Assembly: GCA_021904315.1 (NCBI GenBank) | Contig: CM038908.1 | Coordinates: 28,753,501 to 28,817,500, forward strand | Origin: Sphagnum magellanicum | Taxonomy: Eukaryota > Streptophyta > Sphagnopsida > Sphagnales > Sphagnaceae | Direction of reading: 5' to 3' | DNA length: 64,000 nt | Part shown: one piece after another, positions 26,360 through 38,100 of the stretch | Layout of the letters: each line of letters begins with the position of its first letter | How positions within the stretch are numbered: the stretch's first letter is position 1 | Translations under genes and position numbers: made by a program | The notes under the pieces: generated by a model | Seen by the model: only the letters and a program-made list of their open reading frames with translations | What the model was told of the DNA's origin: nothing | Databases searched by the model: none

Positions 26360-26625
26360 GTTTCATCCTCATCATCCAAATCAACTCACAAACGTGCGAA
26401 AAAACCCAATTTGAGGAGGGATATCAGAGAAAGATGTGGGGTTTAGGGTTTGGGGTACAGGGAATAACCAACCAGAGACGAGGACTGAAAATCTCTCCAT
26501 TTGCTTGCTCACAAAATGGCAGATGTCATTACAGAAAACTTCAAAAACTCCTTACAGATTTTGCGGAGCAATTGGCAAAGAAAACTGGACATGCTACAAA
26601 GAAGGGGAGACTTGATTGAAATTTG
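26360..26625 (+). pseudogene. Possible TAF13 (TFIID subunit) relic
   Basis: In mixed frames the plus strand gives a Ser-rich stretch, a basic segment, 'RRDIRE' then 'MWGLGFGVQ', and after about 90 bases 'KLLTDFAEQLAKKTGHATKK'. TAF13 has, in this order, a Ser/Lys-rich N-terminus, a 'QHMMYGFGD' motif and a histone-fold helix containing 'YVTDLTHKAQEIGSKRG'. The resemblance is weak and needs at least one frame change, so this is only a suggestion. No intact product is possible as it stands. Confidence 0.25.
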
Positions 26626-27798
26626 TTTCTTTCACTCACAGGTACACAAGGGTTTTAAGGTTTGGATTTTACACCCTGCAAAAACAACATAAAAGCTTGG
26701 TTGAAATGTTAATCAAAACTCCAGAGTTAGACAACATTAGTTAGTTTGCCTTGAAGAACAAAATTATAAGAAACATATGGAAAGTTTTTAAGCATTAAAA
26801 TTATACAAAAAAAAAGAAGTTTCTAGTGATGAATAGAACTTTAGTGGGTGCAAATTTAGGGGAGTGTGCCATGATTGTCATTGTTGCCAATGTCAGAGAA
26901 TAGGTTTTATATTGTTTTCTTTGTTTTGGGCAACATGGATACACCCCATGTCTTTGGAAGTGAGAACAATTGGATACCTTCAAGTATTATAGTGTTTTCT
27001 GTGTCTTTGCTATGGCATCCTTTGCATGAACTACAGTTCCAACTAATTAAATTTTACTTTTTCAATGTTTGGTAGACTTGCGAACATGTTATGATTTACA
27101 TCTTCATTATATTTTCAATTGATTGCTCACTTTTTCCATGTTGTGTAACATGGGCAATCGTGTTGTGATCGACATGTTGTGTGACTTACGTGTTCATTAT
27201 ATTTGCAAGTGATTGCTCACTTTTTCCATGTTGCAATCTATTCATATTTGAAGAAGACATTTGACACTAGAAATGTTCATCATTGTCATCCTTGCTAATT
27301 TTGTTGATACATTTCTAGGATGCTAGAAGGGAGTCACTTATTGAAGTGCTTCACTAAAATGGAACATGTCAATGAAAGTGTGGTCCATGAAGTATTGAAA
27401 GCCCTTGCTAGTTAGTCAAATTCATCATATCAAATTTTATATTTGTAAAATGTCTTTATAGCTAAGTGATGATTCAATTGTTCTTTCATATTTAAGACAT
27501 TCAAAAGATTGTTCCCTCTTGTTCTTGTGGTTCTTTTAGTTGATTGAAGGACTTAGAATTTTTGTTCTGAGGCTTGTCAATTTATGGGAGTTCAAGTCTA
27601 ATTGTCAATGGACTTCAAGAAGTAGTGAAGACATACATTGTGTAAGCCTTAAACTAATTCCTTCCAATAACAATCTTTAGGTTTGTAGTTGGGTAATACA
27701 TAGAATTGTAATGAGGTCAAAACATATCGAAAAGGTTTGCTTGTGTTGTAAATAACATTGATTCCTTCAACCAACAACAACATTGGACAACTCACAAT
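26626..27798. other. AT-rich intergenic DNA, no gene seen
   Basis: Contains a local imperfect duplication (about 27,100-27,240) with 'gattgctcactttttccatgttg' in both copies. A short open stretch preceded by an acceptor-like 'acatttctag' occurs near 27,320-27,420 but cannot be tied to a gene. Confidence 0.4.
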
Positions 27799-28458
27799 AT
27801 GTTGCAACGTACACATAGTGTGCATTTCAATTTGACAAACAAGGATATACTTTCAACAATGATTCCTTCTATAAGATCACCATTATCACATGAACACTTG
27901 AAGAGTTCAAGCATGATCATTTTGGAAGTAGATCCTCGAATGTATATAGAGTCTGAATTGAAAGAGAACAAGAAGGTGATTTGGGCAGCTCGATGTATGC
28001 ACTACATACATATTATCCCTTTCATTATCTTCATTTGCTTTGTCATCCTTTGGCTTGGATCCTCTAGTAAGTTTTTTTTCCAAAACTTTCTCATTATTTG
28101 GCTTTGGAATCATGCTAAATTTGATTTTGTGCAAATACATTTACACATTGTTTGAATTGCAATAATTTTCTCAACTAAAATATTAGGTGCGATGTTTCAT
28201 GAAATTGCAGATGTTGATCCAAACAATTTGAACTCAACAACAATGAAAAAAGTAATGGCCATCAATGTACATGAAAGTCAGCTTGAAGCCAACGACAATG
28301 CAAATCCAACGACAACATCAATTGAACAAAGCTTCAAGCCTTTTGAATCCAATGCGATAAAAATTGTTCAAGAACAAGAGAATGAAACTCCACCTAGTGT
28401 AGAGTTGAGTTTTACAATATTGGAGGATGACATGGAAAAACATCTTTTATTGGTGTAA
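27799..28458 (+). CDS. Tentative two-exon gene, small membrane protein of unknown function
   Basis: A plus-strand frame from ATG 27,799 to 28,066 ends at a good donor (TA|GTAAGT, then a T run). It joins in phase to 28,187 after 'actaaaatattag', then runs to a stop at 28,458, giving about 179 aa. The predicted protein has one strongly hydrophobic helix ('IHIIPFIIFICFVILWLG', about residues 71-88). An acidic, Asn/Glu/Ser-rich tail lies on its far side. I recognise no family. The phase match has a one-in-three chance of being accidental, and codon use is as AT-rich as the surroundings. It may be a remnant rather than a gene. Confidence 0.3.
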
Positions 28459-30440
28459 GTTATTTTAACATTTAATATATAATGTGGAAATGGATGTTTG
28501 ACATGGAAAAACATAATATAATTTGAGTAAAGTTGTATATAATGATGTTATTAAATGTGTCACATTTTGTGTTTGAAAAAAAAGGCTTAATAAAAATACA
28601 ATTTAACATAAGTCATATAACATTTGAAATTTTAAGTTGAGGAATATCAATCATATTATTACCATTGTTAAACTACCATTCCCACCAATGATATTATGGT
28701 GGAAAACCATTTGTGTGATGATTGTCAAATATGGATCTATAATTCTTGTTGATGGTAGCCCAAATAAGCATTGTACAAAAATGTCACAAAATACAAATTC
28801 AATTTCACTTTCATGTTAAAAGCCCTACAACATCACAATAAAAAACCTATCACACATAAGTTAGGATTGTGTAAATTACCAAGTTTTTTGAAATATTTAA
28901 TAGGGGACTTGGCACAAAAAAACCTTGTTATGACATTTTTTTCTTAAAGATACTTAGATCATTCATATATTGCAAAAGGCTTTGGAGTTAATAGTTGTTC
29001 AAAGTGTGAAGTTGTAAGGACAATTTAGGCAAAATAATTTGTAAGTAAAATGTTAATAGAATTATGCCTATTTGTGTTTGTGAAACAATGTCATACTAAT
29101 ATACCTTTCATTTGGTGATTCTTTTAGGCAAATTTTGATAGGTTTTCACTTGAAAAAAATATGATACTAACACTTAGAAAATGATTTTTGTTAAAAGAAT
29201 GACCCTCTTTTGCCAAATTTTTACAAAAGTTCTAGCAAAGTAGCAAAGTTTTAAACTTGGACTCTTAAAACTTTTCATTTTCATATTTGGGCTATAGCCA
29301 AATTTGGTAAGCTAAATATTATTGTTGAAGATCACTAGTTTGGCTACATCACAAAATTGGAAAAAGAAAACATTGCTTTGATTAGATCCAATATTTGATG
29401 TGTGAAGCCTTGCATGACAAATCCCAAATTTTCAACCAACTACAAAATAAATAAACATTATCATTTTGAGGCCATCTTTATTTTACTATTTTTATGTAGG
29501 CAACTTGACCATAAGCACCAACATGGTTTTCTAGGACCAAATAAAACACTAACATGAAATCATAATTCAATTCGCTAAAACGATTAATACATCTACCATA
29601 GCTTGCAACAATAGGTCGTACCCGGCAGGTACCACTACAAAATGGAACCTTATTACCATCCTCTTACTAATGTCAATTTTTCTACTTGTGGCAATTAATC
29701 ATCAGTTATTGAAATTCTGAATTAGAAATAATAATAATAATAATAATAATATTCATTTCTCATTTAATTAAAACATTTTTTTCCAATTTTTTTTTACTGT
29801 GATGTTGTTGTTTTTTTTTGACATATTGAAATTTCATATTATATTTTAAACATTTTGGTATTTACATTTTGGTATTGAAGTTTTATTTGATCTCTAAATT
29901 ACATATATGAAGTTTTGTGAGCTCCAGCTTTGAGTGAGTGCAAGGGATGATGAATAAATGTACCAAATTGATGAAATTTTAATTAGGATTTTAATTGCAG
30001 TTAGAATTTTTTTGTTTTAGATAAGAAAATATATCTAGTTTTCAAAATAAAGAAAATGGGGAAAATATAACATAGTATGTCAAATTACATATGAATTTTT
30101 AAAAAAAAAATTAATGAACAAAATGACCATTCATAATACAGAAGCCAACTATCAAAAAATTGTTTTTGGGGGGCCAAATTTGGCACTTGGGGACAAAAAT
30201 AAAAGGCAATGCAAAATGCTACAAAAATGAGGATTTTTGTGGGGAAGAAATGTACCTTAGTCGCAATTATTTTTGAGAAAAAAAGAACTAAATTTGCCAT
30301 ATTTAGACAGTTATGTCCTAACCCCACAAAATTGAAAAATAAATTTTGATTTTAATTTTTTAAAAGAGAGAACATACCCAAGGAAATTTGCTCAAGAAGG
30401 GAGAACATACCCATGAAGGGAGAACATACCCGTGTGTGCC
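28459..30440. other. AT-rich intergenic DNA, no gene seen
   Basis: Holds an (AAT)n microsatellite (29,727-29,750) and, at 30,366-30,433, three close copies of 'gagaacataccc' spaced about 25-40 bases. The open frame at 28,637-28,819 has no recognisable domain. Confidence 0.5.
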
Positions 30441-30507
30441 ATCAAGAACCACTCAATGTGAACACGACTAAAATCTAAAGTGACAATAGCACCCCTTATA
30501 CGAGGAG

Positions 30508-30564
30508 TCCTTGAGTATCTCTCCTTACAAAAGAGAGGAGAGATACTATGCCTACTCTCAAGGA
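30508..30564. repeat. Inverted repeat / hairpin, 17-bp stem
   Basis: TCCTTGAG at 30,508-30,515 pairs with CTCAAGGA at 30,557-30,564, and TATCTCTCC at 30,516-30,524 pairs with GGAGAGATA at 30,537-30,545. The loop is 12 nt (30,525-30,536), and one 11-nt bulge (30,546-30,556) interrupts one side. All paired positions are Watson-Crick. Confidence 0.8.
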
Positions 30565-30659
30565 GTAGGAAGGATCTTATGCCTATGATCTTACACCTAC
30601 TTAAGAAAGGCATAAAATTCAAAGAACCATCGATTCCAGGTTTTTAGAAAAATTTGGGA

Positions 30660-30916
30660 ATCAAAGAACCACCTGTTCCTGTTATTTCACCCCACAAAAA
30701 AAAAACTCAAAGAACCGGAGGTTCTCGTGAAAGGACGGGCAAAGAACCGCGATTTGTTTTGGGGCGGTTGTTCTTTCATTAGATATTGATAATAAAAAAA
30801 ATATTTTGAGATTATCTGATTTTTGAAAACGACAGTTATGAAATTAAAAAGAACCACCCGGATTACTGACACGGGTTTGGAATGAGCCAAAAAAAAAAAA
30901 AAAAAAAAAAAAAAAA
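30660..30916. repeat. Cluster of AAAGAACC motifs with inverted repeats, ending in a 28-A tract
   Basis: AAAGAACC or close variants occur near 30,664, 30,709, 30,741 and 30,849. The reverse form appears in AGAACC-GGA-GGTTCT (30,711-30,725, a perfect 6-bp inverted repeat) and in AAAGAACCGC (30,741-30,750) facing GCGGTTGTTCTTT (30,764-30,776). The stretch contains CpG, unlike its flanks, and runs into an A28 tract at 30,889-30,916. It could be a short retroposed element or a MITE; no target duplication was found. Confidence 0.55.
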
Positions 30917-31088
30917 CCAGGGTTGGGCAGTTCTTACACTACCACACAAAATAAATAAATAAATAAATAAAAATCTAATTTTTCAAATTTTATTAAAATT
31001 TTTAGGTGAAAATAAGATAGTGGAAAATAATAATAATAATTTTAATATTAAAAATTAAGAACTTAGGGAGAATGTTTAATAATTAATT

Positions 31089-31094
31089 AAAAAA
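31089..31094 (-). terminator. RNA polymerase III terminator of tRNA-Cys
   Basis: Six T residues on the minus strand, six bases downstream of the tRNA discriminator base, as expected for Pol III termination. Confidence 0.75.
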
Positions 31095-31100
31095 CGAAGG

Positions 31101-31172
31101 AGGAGGCAACCGGGGTTGAACCGGTGACCTATCGGACTGCAGCCGATTGCTCTACCACTGAGCTATACCTCC
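31101..31172 (-). tRNA. tRNA-Cys (anticodon GCA)
   Basis: The minus strand folds into a full cloverleaf. The 7-bp acceptor stem is GGAGGTA/TGCCTCC with one T-G wobble. The D arm is typical ('TAGCTCAGTGGTAGAGC'). The anticodon stem ATCGG/CCGAT closes the loop CTGCAGT with anticodon GCA. The T arm ACCGG/CCGGT has loop TTCAACC. The discriminator is T. There is no intron and no encoded CCA. The internal A and B boxes are intact and a Pol III terminator follows, so it looks functional. The body resembles nuclear plant tRNA-Cys. Confidence 0.95.
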
Positions 31173-32143
31173 TGGATATGGGAAATCACTGGAATTTTCT
31201 GTTTATAAATAGATCAATAAATCAGTGGTAGCACTGTTTTTCTTCATTATCACAATCACAGTTCCTCTTGTTTTTCATCTTCTGTTTTGTTTGCCAATTT
31301 CCAACTCAATTTTCACTAATTTCTTTTACAGTGAAATTTTTTTTTGGGTGATGAGCCTTTTAGAATTAGCCCATTAGCCATAAATAAATAAATTAATAAA
31401 TTAATTAAAAATTTAAAAATCCATTACATTATGAACCTTCCTAAAGTAATTTTTTTTTTTTATGTTTTGTTTATTTATTTACTGAATAAGTTAGGTTTTT
31501 TGTAGCTTTCTCTCTTTGGTCTAGCTAAATATAGGCTACAATTGGGGTAGAATTTTTTGGGCAAAGGATATGGCACAAAGTGTGATGCTATTTGGGAACA
31601 AAAGCTTGTGAAACACAAGGGGAACTTGAAGAACATGCTGGAATCTTTTATTGGGAACCTGATGGGAACACAAGAGAAAAGGGGAAAAAAAAAATGGGGG
31701 TGGGCAAAAGTGCAATGGAAAATTCAAGCACTTTACTAGATCATATAATTAAGAGTTTCATTGATTGTGTTGTTATGAATTGTGCAAGTTTTGATGCACA
31801 AAAGATGTGGAGTTCACAAGAAGTTGCAAATAAATTCTACCCAATATATATCGAGAATTCACCTAAACCCTAAACCCTTGTGCTGACAAGTTTAGCTGGA
31901 AGCATTTTGAAGTGTGGAGGTGATTTTTTTTGGTTTTAGGGGCACAAATTTTGGCTCAAGCATTTTTACAGTGATTTGTGAGGAATTCTACATATAATGC
32001 ATGTTGAACTCTTGAAATCCCACAAGAGACAACTGCACCATCAGAAAGAAGAGCAAAACAACATGATAATGTGAAAAACAAATCTATTTTGTGCACATAT
32101 TTGCCTTGTGTGGGGTACCAACTCATTTGTCAACTCAAAAAGC
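31173..32143. other. Intergenic region between tRNA-Cys and the LRRC9-like gene
   Basis: The part nearest 32,143 should be the 3' untranslated region of the minus-strand LRRC9-like gene. Overlapping plus-strand open frames at 31,557-31,873 have no recognisable domain, and I do not call a gene. AT-rich low-complexity DNA fills 31,370-31,480. Confidence 0.4.
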
Positions 32144-35100
32144 TCAGGACAAACAAAGTGAGCTTTTCTTAGGGCATGGCAGCTCACACATAGTTGTGTG
32201 CATGATGCCATCTTTGGCAGGGCTTATATTCTTCAAGAAATTTTGGATGGGCAGCAACAAAACTTTGTTCTCCCCTCGGTTGCCTTTCCTTTGGAGCAGA
32301 GGCGCCATTTGCTTGTTGCCATCAACAAATTGCTCGCCCAATTGCTTTTGTCCAGTGTTGTTGTAGCCACTGTTTCCACTCACATGATTTGCATGGCTAA
32401 AGAAGCCATTCAGGCCACGCAGCCCACCAGCGTTTGCAACAATTGTAGTGTAGGTTGTTGTTGATGTTTGAGCTGCGCATAAGTTGTCAAAATTCAATGA
32501 CGTGACTTTCAGCGGGACCTTGGTCTGACCCCCTAGCATCAACGAATTTGGTAAGCTATCAAGCAATACATTGGGATCCATCATAAGTGTGGTTGGCTCC
32601 TTGCCCCCCAGCAGATATGCTTCTGCCTCCTGTCGCTCTTCCTGAAAAAGTGATGAATTATCCCCACAAATGGTGTGTGTTATTCAGTATGCAAAACTCA
32701 GTTGAAATTTGTTGACAACAATTTTTTTACTGGTATCAACTTTTGAACATACCAGTCTGGGCCTAAGATTGGGTATTTTTGTATTGGTGTAAGGCAGGTA
32801 TATATGCCTGATATAACCTCAGGTCCCCTATCAGGCTGGTACTGGTATAAGGCTGGTATTGCCTCGGATCAGAATACCCGACTTGGTATGTTCTTCAATA
32901 CAAATACTCATACCAGTATTGTATAACCAGGTTGGCATCTATATACCCGTCCAACACTGGTATGTACATGTATGACAGCAAGTTGTAACATTTTTTCTGC
33001 TCTAGCAATTGGGGGAGGAAACAGGATGAAAATACCTCAGTTACATCACGACCATCAAGTTGTTGAAGGTGCTTCAGCCTACTGATAACTGCAATTCGGT
33101 AGTTGTTTTGCCTGCTTATCTGCTTCCCCAACCCATGGGTAGCAAAACACATGAGCTAGCCAACTTGTCTAAGATTTGTTGACAAAGAAAACAAACAGAA
33201 ACAAAGCCTCTGAAGTGTTTCCTTTTGAATCAGTTCTTTAACAAATTTGATGTGCTGGAAAACATATGGGGGACAACACAAAATGTACTGGGTTGTTGGT
33301 CAGCCAGAGCTTGGCCAAATTCGGCAGTGGAGATAGGTTGTCAATGCTGGAAAGGCCACCAAGACGACTTGGAGTAAGCAGGTTTGATGTCATGTCCAAG
33401 CTAACAAGTGCAAGTAGACTCCCAAGATGCACCAGCGTTTTAAGAGCGTTATCACCCATGTGCAGGATCTGCAACTTTTGCAGGCCTGAAAAGGACGAAG
33501 GCTCCAGCTCCTTGATACTGTTGTGGTTCAAGTACAGCTGTTCAAGATTCCTTAGTCCTTCCAACCCATCCACCTGCACATACAGAGGTACAAGATTATC
33601 CTCCTACTTTTTCTCCAAGCTCCCCATGGCCTGCTTTGAAGATCATCAGACATTTCAAAAGTGACAAAAGAATCATCAGATTTTTCTATTTGAATCTGGG
33701 TACTTGCCCTGATGATTTTGTTGTTATGAAGAGACAGATTCTTGAGTTTGGAGGCAAAAGAAAGTTGCAAGGAGATGATGCTGCTGATGGAGTTGCCACT
33801 CATCTGCAAAACCTGCAATTTGACAGTTCTCACTTATGTGGGAGCTTTGTTTTTGCATGCTAAAATACATTGCAGGGTTGAGACTTTTGTTTGTGGATGG
33901 CTTTGTTTCCAGAACTGTTCCTTCCTGTTATCCCACCTCCTTCAGAAATTCCAAATTTTCTCTAGCAGATAAATCATAGTTTCAACTGCAGTCTTGTGCT
34001 TCAGGATGGAAGGCAGATTTATTGTGATACACAAACCTCAAGTGACTCTAATCCTCGTTCAGATGTGCTTGGCACAGAATCAATTGTATTTCCCTGCCTC
34101 TCTTCCTCAGCCATGGAAGTCAACGTTGCATGTGTGGCAGAAATGGCTAAAGAGGTTGTCAACAATGACCCGTTCTCAAAACTGTTGTTGTCAAGCCTCA
34201 AAGTCACCAAGTTTGTGAGGAACCTGCAACAAACAGTAGACATTTGAAGAGCGAGCTCAAGTAACAAAGAAGGATTAGAAAAGTTACATCAAGAGAAAGA
34301 TCCTGACCAATACAGATTCAGCATGAGACAACTGGGTGATACAAAAGGCTACTTGAGCAAAGTGGAGGTATACAACACATCCTGAGTAGTGATGCAGCGG
34401 CATTGATGCAGTTATGGAACTCAAACCTTAGTGTTTGGATAGAAGAGATCATATTGTCATTGAGATTGAGTTCTGTCAAACCCATCAGATCCCTGCTCTC
34501 AAACACATCTCCACAATGTCGTATCCTCTGATCCGACAAATCCAATGCCTGAATTCCATCCATCCTCTCATCAGGAGTCAAAACCCATCTGATTCACTGC
34601 ACTCTAGCCTAGGATACATTGCATTTACTCACTGGACATGTGCAAACCATGCTGAGTTTTAAACCAAGCAGAGAAGAAAAATGCTGCAGTTTTGGGTTTC
34701 AAGGGATCATCTCCGATGCAAAAGCTGAAGATAGTTATCCAGGAAGTTGGGACACATGGGTGAACTTGTCACACCTTGACAACGCTGAACTCTTTGTGCC
34801 CAATGCAGTCTTTGAGCATATCACGTGTAAGGCGGCCTTTGTACTTATTCCGAGCTTCTGTGAGCTCAGTGCTATCTACATTGGTGCCATCCAAGACCTA
34901 AGCAAGCAAACAACAAACCCAAGGGAAAAAAAACCATCATTTCCCTCACTTCATCTGCCTTTTACTAAGATCCTATTGTCTATTGTCATGATCAACTGCA
35001 GGAAGAAAAGGGTAGTCAGTCAGTCAGTCTTGGACCCAAACCTTGAGTTTTCGGAGAGTGTAGATGGTGTATGGACGATAGTCATGAGTGCCACAAAGTG

Positions 35101-38100
35101 CATTTCCAGACAAATTGACCACCATGAGCTTTGGCAAGTTGCCAATATAGTTGATTTCAGCCATGTCTAAGAGGAGATTGTTCTGTGCATACAGCTCCAT
35201 CAAGCACAGCAACCCCTCCAACCCCTGCAAGCTCTCTCATAAAACAATGGCATCACATAGAATTCTTCTTCAGAACACATCCCTGAATAACTCAGAAGCC
35301 CCTAGGTTCCCACTTCAGATGATTCACACGTAGGATATGAACCCCACACATGATTCCTACCACAATGTTATTGGTTTGATGCTTTTGCCAGCCCGAACAC
35401 AAGTATGGTAATGGGCTGTGGAAAGAGTACTTTCAGTGATGGAATCTGATTGCCATCAATGGAGAGCTGTTCAATCGACACCAAAGAGCTCATATCTAAA
35501 CATGATGTAAGCTGGTTGCAGCCAAGGTCCAGCCTCCAAAGAGTGTGCAAGTTCTCTAGCCCTGTAACCTGTGCAACAACACCCCCAAGCACAAAACAAT
35601 GAAGAAAGGGAAGAGAAGAAGAAGAATGACACAGTGCTGATGGTTTCGAGATTTTCATCCAGCATTCATTCCAATGCAGGTGTTGAGACTGGGGACCCAA
35701 CAACCGAGATCTAGATGTTTTTTTGACTACTGGTTTTGCACACCTGCTTAATGAGATTATCTTCAAGGATGAGTTCTTCCAGCATAGTTGCATTCTCTAA
35801 GCCATCAATCATCGAAATTTCATTGCCAGAGAGGAATAAACGGCGTAGGTTTGGCAAGCTGTCAAAGCAGTACATGGTCCTCAGCTTCCGCCACTCCAAG
35901 TGGACCTCCTCAATCCCTTCGTACAACACAGGCTCATTCTTTGAGGAATGCACTAGCCGCCTCTTGGAAGCCATGTCTATTCTATGAAACTTGGTAAACT
36001 GATTCAGTCTATAAGGGCTCAGCCGAAAAGGATCAGTCATCTGTTTTGATAGTCCCACTGCTGCTGCTGCACTCTTTACTGCTGCTACTTTATCCTTTCC
36101 TGAAAGCCCAGGCACTTTCCCAGCAGCTACTTTTCCTTCAGGAATCTCGTCACTCAGTTTAGGACTGAGACTTCCAGCAGCTATATCAAGGTCCCTCTCA
36201 TCAAACAGCAGAGACACAGCGGATGCAGATGGAGGCTGAGACTTGCAATTTGAAAGATGGGTGCTTGAGAAAAGAGTTGCCGGAGATGTTGAGAACTTCT
36301 GAATTGCACTTATGTGGTCCTCTGGAGCAGCAGAGGCTGTAAATGAGCTTTCTCATAATGTGACTATCCTATCCTCCAAGAAAATACTAAAAGCAGCAGA
36401 ATATAGCACAAGGAAATAACACTTCAACAACAAGGGGGTGTAGATTATGCTACTGAGAAGTTGAATTCATGCAAGAGACTAACTAACCTGTGGTGATTGG
36501 GTTGCAATCAAGCTGAGTAATCAAGGGCAATGCACGCAGGATGAGTGACTGGTAACCCAACTCTTCCACCAATGGGTTGCTTCGCAGGTTGAGGTTCAGT
36601 AGCCCTTGGACCTGTGCCATACACCCACAAGGCAAAAAGCAACTGGACTGAGTGCTTGCTTCTTCATGTGCAACTTGATTTGAAGAACCAGAAATCATGA
36701 CCTGCTGGTTTAGACCATAGAGGAAAAAGAAAAGGAAGAATATGTGTGTGATGATACCTGCAGCTGCAGTAGCCCAATGTCATCCCGACACCAAATCTCA
36801 TTTCCAGCAAGGTCAAGTGTCAGCAAGTTGTTCAAACCACTCAAACCTTCAATCCTAGACAATGCATTGTAGCTCAAGTCCAGTTGTTCGAGCACACAAA
36901 AATCATCCAAACCGGTAATCTTGCATATCTTGTTGAAGGAGAGAATCAGAATCTTGAGGCCTGTTATGCCCTGGAGCACTTCCATACCTGTGAGATTGCT
37001 GTTATGAAGGTTGAGGTAGGACACATGTGAGAAATCCTGCAGCCCATTTCTTTTTTGGAGGTAATTAGTGGACAAGAGCCTGACAAAAGTTCCTGTGGCC
37101 TGTGAGGCAGCTGGCCCTGCTGCTGCAAGAGCATCAAGCACATCTGCACCAGGGTGAACCACTTTTGCATCTGCCACCGGAAGTTGACAACCACTGGAAG
37201 ATGCTCCTCGCTCACTCCCCAAACTGCTTTCTTCAATCCCATTCACCAGACCTGGGACCTTTGGTAGCTCAGTAGCAACCCTTTGAAGGGGAGGGGATGC
37301 TGCCACAGGATCCACCCCACATGGGTCTTCCATTTTGAAGACATACTCAAACTCAACAAGATATTCAGGAACCACAAGGGACGAATCAAACACCGACCAC
37401 GAGCGTTGCAGTGGATCCAGTGGATGTGACCTGTACACTGAATCTGCATTTGGGTATAAAGATTTTTTTGCTGGAACGGTTTTCTCTCCATCTGCTGTAC
37501 CCCACAGCAGAGGCAGATTCTGGATCAGGACAACAGGTTGTAAAACAGGAGCTTCTGAGCTTGTGTGTAAGCTTCTTCTTCTGGTGTGGCTGAAGAGAAG
37601 AAGAAAAGAAGGAGCAAGGATGCAATTCTTACTATTGGGATGCATCTCCCCATTTTTGATAAAGGGTACACACGGGTTCTTGGTGAAAGTGCAGTTTAGG
37701 TCCCGCACAGAGGAGCCTAGACAAGTCTTCACTACCAATAGCCACCCTGTGGCCTTGCCTCTCCAGCTTGCCTCCTGCAAGTGCTCAGCAATGGCCTATG
37801 ACATAAACAACCACAATAAGGAGATGCAGGTTTCTTCAGGCATGCATCTTTGCATCAAGATGTAAATGAAGTTAGTGGATACAAGGGTTGAAAAAAATGG
37901 ATATACCTGAAGGCGGCACATGTCAGCCAGGCCAACAGAATTGGACAGGACAACAGGTCCTTGTGAACCATTTGGAACATGCTCAGGTGCGAAAGGAAAA
38001 CCTTCTTCAATGATCCACTGAAGCTCATCAGGAGCTTGTAGCATCTCCCCATAGAGCAGATACTCCACATGCATCTTGCTTCCTTTCTGCATCTGCAATA

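Noticed and set aside
31557-31873. Overlapping plus-strand frames near the tRNA gene
   Set aside because: Lysine-rich frames over A-rich DNA, no domain and no convincing splice structure.
34619-35170. 183-codon plus-strand open frame
   Set aside because: It overlaps two minus-strand exons of the LRRC9-type gene and their intron; no homology of its own.
37335-37865. 176-codon plus-strand open frame
   Set aside because: It is the antisense shadow of the large minus-strand LRRC9-type exon, whose frame has clear homology.
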